The translations under genes were made by a program, and so were the position numbers. A stretch of 20,014 nt of DNA from an uncultured Parasutterella sp. (GTDB lineage Bacteria; Pseudomonadota; Gammaproteobacteria; Burkholderiales; Burkholderiaceae_F): positions 1 through 20,014 of the forward strand of contig CAAFTZ010000169.1 in NCBI GenBank assembly GCA_900766055.1, given 5' to 3'. The notes under the pieces were generated by a model. It had not been told where the DNA came from and did no database searches. It was given only the letters and a program-made list of their open reading frames with translations. Below, piece by piece: positions 14,647 through 20,014 of this stretch (its first letter is position 1; every line of letters starts with the position of its first letter).

Positions 14647-14678
14647 TTGCGGCAGGAACCTTAAATTCCCTGCCGCAA
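14647..14678 (-). other. Intercistronic stem-loop between aapJ and aapQ
   Basis: TTGCGGCAG pairs with CTGCCGCAA over 9 bp, extended by GAA/TTC past a one-base bulge, around a short loop. On the minus strand it is followed by TTCCGCAGTATTG, not a T-tract, so it is not a standard terminator. Such hairpins after a binding-protein gene commonly protect its mRNA 3' end and lower permease expression. That role here is inferred. Confidence 0.75.
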
Positions 14679-14705
14679 TCAAATATAAATCAAAAATGAA
14701 ATTGC

Positions 14706-15728
14706 TTAGCGGACGGGAGGTGCGTAGAGGATGCCGCCGTTTGTCCATTGGTTATTGATTCCGCGGGGAAGCGCCAGCGGTGTCTTCGGTCCTAAGTTTC
14801 TTTCAAAACTTTCTCCGTAGTTGCCGACCTGTTTGACGATGCGATAAGACCAATCTTTATCCAGTCCGAGGAGCTTGCCCATATCTTCGCCGGAGCCGAG
14901 GAGGCGCTTTACATTCGGATCTGTTGAAGTCTTGCGCAGTTCATCCGCATTTCTCTGAGTGATGCCTTTTTCTTCAGCTTCGATGAAAGCATTCAGCACC
15001 CAGCGGGCAATCTGGAACCATTCGTTATCGCCGCGGCGGACGGAAGGTCCGAGCGGTTCTTTGGAAATCACTTCGGGCAGAATCACATAATCATCGGGAT
15101 TAGGTGCTTTTGTTCTTGCGCCGGCCAAGTCGCTCATGTCGGTTGTGTAAACCTGACATCTGCCGGAAAGGAAGGCGCCTTGAGTGGCTTCTGTGGTATC
15201 AAACAGAACGGCTTTATATTTCATGCCGTGAGACTTGAAATAGTCAGCGACACTGGGCTCGCTGCTGGTGCCTGATTGAACGCAGATTGTGGCCCCGTTG
15301 AGCTGCTTAGCGGATTTTACGTTTAATTTCTTCGGAACCAGGAAACCCTGTCCGTCATAGTAGTTTGTACCGACGAAGACGGCGCCGAGAGAGGCGTCGC
15401 GAGTGAGGTTCCAAGTGGTATTTCTGGCGAGGACGTCAACTTCACCGGCTTGAAGAGCGGAGAAGCGCTGCGGGGAGTTCAAGGGGACAAATTTCACCTT
15501 ATTGGCGTCGCCTAAAACCGCGGCAGCTAAAGCGCGGCAATAGTCAACATCTAATCCCGTCCAATTGCCTTTGCTGTCCGCATTTGAGAAGCCGGGTGCA
15601 GCGGTATTGACACCACACACGACTACGTCGTTTGCCTTAACTTTGTCCAAAACCGGACCTGCGAAAGCAGGAGCGGCAAGAGAGAGGGATACGGCCGCCA
15701 AGGCGCTGGCCAGAATGGCTTGATTCAT
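14706..15728 (-). CDS. aapJ: Periplasmic amino acid-binding protein AapJ
   Basis: This 340-residue family 3 solute-binding protein delivers amino acids to AapQM. A signal peptide ends at Ala23 (PAFA-GPVL). Its n-region, MNQAIL, unusually lacks a basic residue. The mature protein starts with the expected LDKVKANDVVVCGVNTAAPG, then the GNWTGLDVDYCRALAAAV segment that lines the ligand pocket, FSALQAGEVDVLARNTTWNL, and GATICVQSGTSSEPSVADYF in the second lobe. The long C-terminal part (RRGDNEWFQIARWVLNAFI onward, ending in NQWTNGGILYAPPVR) is typical of the AapJ/YhdW subgroup rather than shorter binding proteins. GGAG lies nine bases before the ATG. It heads the operon, with the promoter region shared with divergent cbpA. 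Confidence 0.94.
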   Translation of the reverse strand: MNQAILASALAAVSLSLAAPAFAGPVLDKVKANDVVVCGVNTAAPGFSNADSKGNWTGLDVDYCRALAAAVLGDANKVKFVPLNSPQRFSALQAGEVDVLARNTTWNLTRDASLGAVFVGTNYYDGQGFLVPKKLNVKSAKQLNGATICVQSGTSSEPSVADYFKSHGMKYKAVLFDTTEATQGAFLSGRCQVYTTDMSDLAGARTKAPNPDDYVILPEVISKEPLGPSVRRGDNEWFQIARWVLNAFIEAEEKGITQRNADELRKTSTDPNVKRLLGSGEDMGKLLGLDKDWSYRIVKQVGNYGESFERNLGPKTPLALPRGINNQWTNGGILYAPPVR

Positions 15729-15910
15729 TTGAGATTCTCCGGTTGGAAAGATGATTAATTTTTAACACATTGAAACCCGCTTCAACCGTCTTTGAGGGAA
15801 AACTTGTGGGTACGGCCTTTCATGTCAATGGAATTGCCCATTTTTAGACGGTCGGGAGATTAATTCGCATTAAAAGGTACAAACTGAGGCGATCACACAG
15901 GGGACTTGTT
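15729..15910. promoter_or_regulatory. Divergent control region between aapJ and cbpA
   Basis: For aapJ (minus strand) the best pair is TTGAAG (15780-15785) and AAAATT (15757-15762), 17 bases apart. A perfect TTGACA (15823-15828) also exists but has only AAGTTT as a -10 at proper spacing. For cbpA (plus strand) CTTTCAT (15817-15823), 13 bases, then CCCATTTT (15837-15844) resembles a degenerate heat-shock sigma-32 promoter. The repeat ACCGTCT (15785-15791) / AGACGGT (15846-15852) is inverted across the region. All are weak matches. Confidence 0.3.
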
Positions 15911-16843
15911 ATGGAATACAAGGATTACTACAAAATTTTAGGCGTGGATCGTTCAGCATCGGAAGCCGATATCAAGAAGGCCTTCCGGAAGCTGGCACAT
16001 AAATATCACCCGGATGTCTCCAAAGAAAAGGATGCTGAAGCCAAGTTCAAGGATGTGAACGAGGCCTATCAAACTCTGTCCGATCCGGAAAAGAAAGCCG
16101 CTTATGACCAACTCGGTCAGCGCAGAGAAGGAAGCAGCTTTGAACCGCCGCCCGGATGGGGCGGTTTCGGCGGCGCTTCGCACGGTTTTGAAGGCTTTGA
16201 CTTTGGCGGAGGCGGATTCGATTTTGCTGATTTGTTCTCTCACATGGGAGGCGGAGCCCGTGCCGCACGTCCGCAGGCCGGCGAGGATTTGAACGCAGAA
16301 GTTCAAATTACACCTGAACAGGCCTTTAACGGAACCACTGTGAGCATTTCTCTTCGCGAGCCGGAAGAAACGGCTGACGGCCGGATCCGCCATGTCACAA
16401 AGACTCTGGAAATTAAAGTTCCGGCTGGCACGATCGACGGACAGAAGATGAGAGTGACAGGTAAGGGGGGGCCGGGATACAACGGCGGTCCGAACGGGAA
16501 CCTGTACATCACAATTAACATCATTGAGGAAGGCCGTTTCAAGGTTGAAGGAAGAGACGTCTATCAGACGGTTCCTTTGGCAGACTTCGAAGCGGTTTTG
16601 GGGGCCGAGGTCATTGTACCGACACTTTCCGGCGGAAAGATTTCCGTCAAGATTCCGGCCGGCGCCAAGGCAGGACAGAAGATTCGTATCGGCGGCAAGG
16701 GCTTCCCGAACAAGAAAGGACCGGCAGGCGACATGTATTTGCTGATCTCGATCGTTGTTCCGCCTGCTCCTTCTGACGAAGTGCAGGAACTCTATCAGAA
16801 GATAGCGGAAGCATCGAAATTCAACCCGAGAGAAAACCTGTAG
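15911..16843 (+). CDS. cbpA: DnaJ-like co-chaperone CbpA
   Basis: CbpA stimulates the Hsp70 DnaK and, in E. coli, also binds curved DNA in the nucleoid. The 310-residue protein begins with a J domain (3-70) containing the essential HPD at 33-35, then a Gly/Phe-rich linker (about 80-118), then two beta-sandwich substrate-binding domains from about 125 and 215 (DLNAEVQITPEQAFNG, GRDVYQTVPLADFEAVLGAE), and a C-terminal dimerisation segment. The zinc-binding CxxCxGxG repeats of true DnaJ are absent, which separates CbpA from DnaJ. AGGGGA precedes the ATG. cbpM follows ten bases after the stop, confirming the assignment. Confidence 0.95.
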   Translation: MEYKDYYKILGVDRSASEADIKKAFRKLAHKYHPDVSKEKDAEAKFKDVNEAYQTLSDPEKKAAYDQLGQRREGSSFEPPPGWGGFGGASHGFEGFDFGGGGFDFADLFSHMGGGARAARPQAGEDLNAEVQITPEQAFNGTTVSISLREPEETADGRIRHVTKTLEIKVPAGTIDGQKMRVTGKGGPGYNGGPNGNLYITINIIEEGRFKVEGRDVYQTVPLADFEAVLGAEVIVPTLSGGKISVKIPAGAKAGQKIRIGGKGFPNKKGPAGDMYLLISIVVPPAPSDEVQELYQKIAEASKFNPRENL

Positions 16844-16853
16844 GAGATAAACG

Positions 16854-17159
16854 ATGAGTCAGATGATTGTTACAGAAGTGCAGACCACGTTCAGTCCCGA
16901 AGAACTGCAGGAAGTAAGCGGGCTGCCCGCTGAGATTTTTAATGAAATTAAAGATCTGGGCGCACTGGATGAATTTTTAGACCACGGTCGATATGTTTCC
17001 CGCAGTTTTGTCGTGATCAGTAAGGCCGCCAGACTGCGCAGGACTTTTGATCTTCAGAGCGACGCCTTGGCTTTATTGATCCACTACATGGCCGAAGCTG
17101 ATGCTTTGAAAGACAAGATCAGACATTACCAGCTTGGGAACATCAATCCTTACTTGTAA
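16854..17159 (+). CDS. cbpM: CbpA modulator CbpM
   Basis: The 101-residue protein matches the CbpM/MerR_2 type: an N-terminal stretch MIVTEVQTTFSPEELQEVSG, a helix-turn-helix-like middle, and a C-terminal helical part with ARLRRTFDLQSDALALLIHY. In E. coli, CbpM binds the J domain of CbpA and blocks both its DnaK co-chaperone action and its DNA binding. AGGAG overlaps the cbpA stop region and the genes are ten bases apart, so they are co-transcribed and produced together. A DNA-binding role is not implied by the MerR-like fold. Confidence 0.9.
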   Translation: MSQMIVTEVQTTFSPEELQEVSGLPAEIFNEIKDLGALDEFLDHGRYVSRSFVVISKAARLRRTFDLQSDALALLIHYMAEADALKDKIRHYQLGNINPYL

Positions 17160-17184
17160 GAGGAATTGCTAAATCTTCTTATGT

Positions 17185-17212
17185 TTGGACGTTCCTTTTG
17201 GTAGGCTAATAC
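17185..17212 (+). promoter_or_regulatory. Candidate promoter of paeA
   Basis: TTGGAC (17185-17190) and TAATAC (17207-17212) are 16 bases apart in the 72-base gap after cbpM. The match is poor. No terminator is visible after cbpM, so readthrough from cbpAM is an equally good source of transcripts. Confidence 0.3.
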
Positions 17213-17231
17213 GGGAAAGGAAAGGACAAGC

Positions 17232-18608
17232 ATGGATTTATCTTTAAAACTTTTATCTATCTTCGCTCTGATCGTGGCGGCCGCCTACTTCGCCATATCG
17301 GAAATCTCTCTTGCAGGGTCTCGCCGAGTCAGATTGACTCAAATGGTCGAGAACGGTGATAAGCGAGCTCAGGAGGTTATTAATCTTCAGGAAAAACCCG
17401 GGCCATTCTTCTCTGTTATTCAGATCGGCATTAATGCGGTTGCTATTCTCGGCGGTATCGTCGGTGAGGCCGCTTTCACGGATGTGTTTGCCGGTTTGTT
17501 CAAGTGGTTTGTTCCTGCTCAATACTTAGAGACAACGTCGTTTTTGTGTTCATTCCTTCTGATCACGATATTGTTCATTATCTTTGCTGACCTCTTGCCG
17601 AAACGCATCGGTCTGACGAATCCGGAAAAAATTTCCGTGCGTCTGATCGGTTCAATGCAAGTTCTCATCAAAGTTCTGAAACCGTTTGTTTGGCTTCTTA
17701 CGGTTATCTCCAACGCGCTAATGAAGCTGTTCGGTCTTCCGACCCAAAACAAAAACAAGATCACTAGTGAGGACATCGTCGCGACGGTGGACGCGGGCGC
17801 AGCTGCTGGTTTAATTGCGCCGAGCGAGCAGGCCGCGATTGAAAACGTGATGGATTTGGAGAGTCGCTTGGTTCCGAGCGCGATGACGGCGCGGGAATAC
17901 GTTGTTTATTTCACGCTGGATGAAAGCTATGAAAGCATCGCCAAGAAGATTGCTTCCAGCCCCCATAATAAGTTCCCCGTTTGCGATCGGGATATTGACC
18001 ACGTGATCGGATATGTGGATTCAAAAGACATTCTTCGCAGAGTCATTGAAGGGAAGACCTTTTCTCTTAAAGATCAAAACTGCATTTCTTCGCTTCCCGC
18101 TGTTCCTGATTCGCTGACACTATCCGAAGTTTTGGATCTCTTTAAGACTCAGCGATCCGACTTTGCGGTGGTGCTGAATGAGTATGCTCTGACCGTCGGT
18201 GTGATTACATTGAACGACATTATGAGTACCGTCATGGGCGAATTCGTTTTAACGCCCGACGAGGCTCAGATTGTTCAGCGTTCCGACGGCTCCTGGCTGA
18301 TTGACGGCGCAACGCCGATTGACGATGTGGAGCGCGTTTTCGATTTCGGTCAGCTGCCGGAAGATGAAACTTATGAGACCGTGGCCGGCTTCATGATGTA
18401 TATGCTTCGCAAGATTCCGAAGTTAACCGACCACATTGAATACGGCGGTTATCGATTTGAAGTCATCGACGTTGAACGCCATAGAATTGACCAGATTTTA
18501 GTGACTAAAATCGGCTCGAAGGACGAAGATAAAAAGCCTATTCTCCCGGTGCAGTCTCTGGAGCCGGAACCGGCAGCCGAATCGTCTGCGGACGGACTGC
18601 CTAAATAA
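17232..18608 (+). CDS. paeA: CNNM/CBS-domain transporter, PaeA (YtfL) family
   Basis: This 458-residue inner-membrane protein is collinear with E. coli YtfL/PaeA, which exports putrescine and cadaverine and protects stationary cells from polyamine stress. The N-terminal CNNM (DUF21) domain has about four membrane segments (near 5-27, 62-82, 103-122, 140-165) and the shared motifs SEISLAGSRR, VIQIGINAVAILGGIVGEAA and FADLLPKRIG. Two cytoplasmic CBS domains follow (about 216-275 and 285-345; HVIGYVDSKDIL, DFAVVLNEYALTVGVITLND), then the CorC/HlyC-associated domain (about 360-430; WLIDGATPIDDVERVFDF, YETVAGFMMYMLRKIPK). The last 30 residues are a disordered Pro/Glu/Ala tail. Older annotations would say hemolysin or CorC-like. 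Substrate is inferred from the family. AAAGGA precedes the ATG. Confidence 0.92.
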   Translation: MDLSLKLLSIFALIVAAAYFAISEISLAGSRRVRLTQMVENGDKRAQEVINLQEKPGPFFSVIQIGINAVAILGGIVGEAAFTDVFAGLFKWFVPAQYLETTSFLCSFLLITILFIIFADLLPKRIGLTNPEKISVRLIGSMQVLIKVLKPFVWLLTVISNALMKLFGLPTQNKNKITSEDIVATVDAGAAAGLIAPSEQAAIENVMDLESRLVPSAMTAREYVVYFTLDESYESIAKKIASSPHNKFPVCDRDIDHVIGYVDSKDILRRVIEGKTFSLKDQNCISSLPAVPDSLTLSEVLDLFKTQRSDFAVVLNEYALTVGVITLNDIMSTVMGEFVLTPDEAQIVQRSDGSWLIDGATPIDDVERVFDFGQLPEDETYETVAGFMMYMLRKIPKLTDHIEYGGYRFEVIDVERHRIDQILVTKIGSKDEDKKPILPVQSLEPEPAAESSADGLPK

Positions 18609-18611
18609 GAC

Positions 18612-18639
18612 GAAAACGGGAGTCAGCGCTCCCGTTTTC
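18612..18639. terminator. Bidirectional terminator between paeA and topB
   Basis: GAAAACGGGAG and CTCCCGTTTTC form a perfect 11-bp stem with a six-base loop. Because the stem itself ends in A4/T4, it offers a T-run on either strand. It lies three bases after the paeA stop and 27 bases after the convergent topB stop. Confidence 0.9.
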
Positions 18640-18666
18640 ATTTAAACCAAGTCTGTCCGAACGATC

Positions 18667-20014
18667 CTAGCTCTCCGCTTTCTTAGCGGTTTTGGCCGTG
18701 GATTTTCTGGCAGGAGCGGTCGTTTTTTTGTCGCCGGTCTTTTCTTCAAACTTAAATCCGATTTTGCCTTTACTGTCCGTGACCAAGTAAGCAGAGAATT
18801 TCCGCTTGGTTCGATTAGACACAAAGTCGTGAAGCAGATCTGTGGATCCGGTGGAAAGCAGTTTGCTCATCTCTTCTCGGCTTATCGGCTGCTGTAGAAT
18901 GACTTTCGAGCTGCGGAAAGTGCACTTCTTCTTTGCGTTCGGATCGAGATGATCCTCACAGACATAGGCATTTTCCGTCTCATAGACATTCTTGCCGCAG
19001 ACAGGGCATTTTCCCACGGGTTCGGTTTTGCGAAGTTCTTCGAGATCGACGGTCTCTCTCTCCGGCTTCTCTCCGAAGTCAAAGTCAATCTTGTAGTCAG
19101 GCGCGGGTCCGAGCTTGAGGACGGCAGAGAACGGTCGCCCTATTTTGCTGATGAATCCTTCGAGGGGTCCGATCTGGCCTTTTGTCAGCAGTTCGTCAAC
19201 CTCTTCTGGCGCAAAGGTTCTGCCGCCCGGGTGTTTCGGAATGCTGTAATCGCAGGAAGTACAGGCGAAACGACGATAGTTTTCGACAATTTTTCCGCCG
19301 CACTTCGGGCAGGGGGCCTTCAGAGTAGCAGGATTGCTCAGAGGAACCGTGTCGGCCCCGTAGCTTTTCGCCCGATCCACAATGCTGCGGGTGAGATCAC
19401 CGATCTCTTTCATAAAGTCTTTACGCGAAAGCTGCCCTTTTTCAATTTGGGACAGTTTGTATTCCCACTCGCCTGTGAGCTCGGCTTCGGAAAGCGTTTC
19501 GATGTTCAGGCCTTTGAGGAGCGTAAGGAGCTGAGAAGCTTTTGCCGTCGGAATCAGCTCGCGTCCCTCGCGAATCAAGTAGCTCTGAGCGATGAGTCCT
19601 TCGATGATCGCAGCACGAGTGGCCGGAGTTCCGATGCCTTTCTCGGACATCGCATCACGCAGTTCCGCTTCTTCAACAGTCTTTCCGGCGTTTTCCATCG
19701 CGCTCAGCAGCGTCGCTTCGGTGTAGCGAGCCGGTGGTTTTGTTGCGAGTCCCAAGGCATCTGACTTGACGGCAAGCGGTGTCTCACCCTTTGTCACCGG
19801 AACTAATTCGCTGCCGGAGTCTTCGCTTGTACGCCCGTAAACTTCCAGCCAGCCGGGATGCTGCATCACTTTTCCTTCGCTCACGAAGTGGTATCCCTCA
19901 ACAACCGTTGTTCGCGTTGTATTCAAGAACTGAGCCGGAGGATAAAAAACAGCGATAAAGCGTTTCGTCACTAAGTCGTAGATCTTTTGCTCGACTTCGG
20001 ACAAGGCCCCTTTA
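18667..20014 (-). CDS. topB: DNA topoisomerase III, C-terminal part (5' end beyond the window)
   Basis: About 449 residues of a type IA topoisomerase are visible. The frame is open to the right edge, with K-G-A-L before SEVEQKIYDLV, so the true start lies outside; the TTG at 20004 is not a real start. Recognisable core segments are KIYDLVTKRFIAVFYPPAQF, LPPARYTEATLL-like PPARYTEATLLSAMENAG, and the type IA signature GIGTPATRAAII. The active-site tyrosine should lie upstream, out of view. After the core comes a zinc-ribbon-like CPKCGG...CTSC unit and a second Cys-rich unit CPVCGK...C, in the style of topoisomerase C-terminal repeats, and a Lys/Ala-rich tail. TopB decatenates DNA at replication forks. 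E. coli TopB is 653 residues; this one is probably longer. Confidence 0.93.
   Translation of the reverse strand, partial: KGALSEVEQKIYDLVTKRFIAVFYPPAQFLNTTRTTVVEGYHFVSEGKVMQHPGWLEVYGRTSEDSGSELVPVTKGETPLAVKSDALGLATKPPARYTEATLLSAMENAGKTVEEAELRDAMSEKGIGTPATRAAIIEGLIAQSYLIREGRELIPTAKASQLLTLLKGLNIETLSEAELTGEWEYKLSQIEKGQLSRKDFMKEIGDLTRSIVDRAKSYGADTVPLSNPATLKAPCPKCGGKIVENYRRFACTSCDYSIPKHPGGRTFAPEEVDELLTKGQIGPLEGFISKIGRPFSAVLKLGPAPDYKIDFDFGEKPERETVDLEELRKTEPVGKCPVCGKNVYETENAYVCEDHLDPNAKKKCTFRSSKVILQQPISREEMSKLLSTGSTDLLHDFVSNRTKRKFSAYLVTDSKGKIGFKFEEKTGDKKTTAPARKSTAKTAKKAES

Noticed and set aside
14647..14678. Rho-independent terminator after aapJ
   Set aside because: The stem is strong but no T-tract follows on the minus strand, and aapQ/aapM clearly belong to the same operon.
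15729..15910. Sigma-54 promoter for aapJ
   Set aside because: No GG-N10-GC element with the right flanks was found on the minus strand.
18949..19764. 271-residue open frame on the plus strand opposite topB
   Set aside because: It is fully antisense to a well-conserved topoisomerase frame and has no recognisable domain. Long antisense frames are expected from codon bias.
1..20014. Mobile elements, CRISPR arrays, prophage genes, toxin-antitoxin pairs or riboswitches
   Set aside because: No transposase, integrase, direct-repeat array or recognised riboswitch core was seen. The single small HTH gene is not enough to call a prophage remnant.

Overview
This window is a stretch of bacterial chromosome made almost entirely of housekeeping genes, most of them on the minus strand. 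The run TPR protein, lolB, ispE, tRNA-Gln(UUG), prs, rplY, (helicase), pth, (DUF523), ychF is the characteristic betaproteobacterial order. Roughly balanced base composition, an AapJ/Q/M amino acid transporter, a CbpA/CbpM pair and a YtfL/PaeA-type exporter fit a Burkholderiales genome of moderate GC. A gut Sutterellaceae-like organism is my best inference, but the sequence alone does not prove it.

Layout. Positions 1-125 hold the 3' end of a plus-strand 5S rRNA and its terminator, meeting a minus-strand operon head on. That operon (175-4452, read right to left) is a DEAD-box helicase with a TTG start, pth, a DUF523/TudS-like Fe-S protein, ychF and a small Xre-type regulator, joined by overlaps or gaps of 1-2 bases. 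Upstream of it (4501-9530) is the collinear run TPR, lolB, ispE, tRNA-Gln, prs, rplY. Terminator-like hairpins follow tRNA-Gln, prs and rplY, and the first two leave almost no room for a new promoter. An M20 metallopeptidase (9671-10963) diverges from a 2-Cys peroxiredoxin (11196-11759) across a 232-base region with good promoters on both strands and phased A-tracts.

Positions 11829-15728 hold a minus-strand aapJ-aapQ-aapM amino acid ABC transporter. The usual ATPase gene aapP is absent, and an uncharacterised 173-residue protein follows instead. Divergent from it are cbpA-cbpM (co-chaperone and modulator), then paeA/ytfL (polyamine-exporter family). A perfect 11-bp hairpin separates paeA from the convergent 3' part of topB (topoisomerase III), which runs off the right edge.

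Functional themes are translation and ribosome maintenance (5S rRNA, L25, helicase, Pth, YchF, tRNA-Gln), precursor supply (Prs, IspE), outer-membrane lipoprotein insertion (LolB), peroxide defence, peptide and amino acid use, chaperoning, and DNA topology. I found no mobile element, CRISPR array, prophage or clearly new multi-gene system. The most unusual points are the ATPase-less transporter operon with its orphan partner, the terminators inside the tRNA-prs-rplY array, and the DUF523 and helicase genes built into the pth-ychF block.
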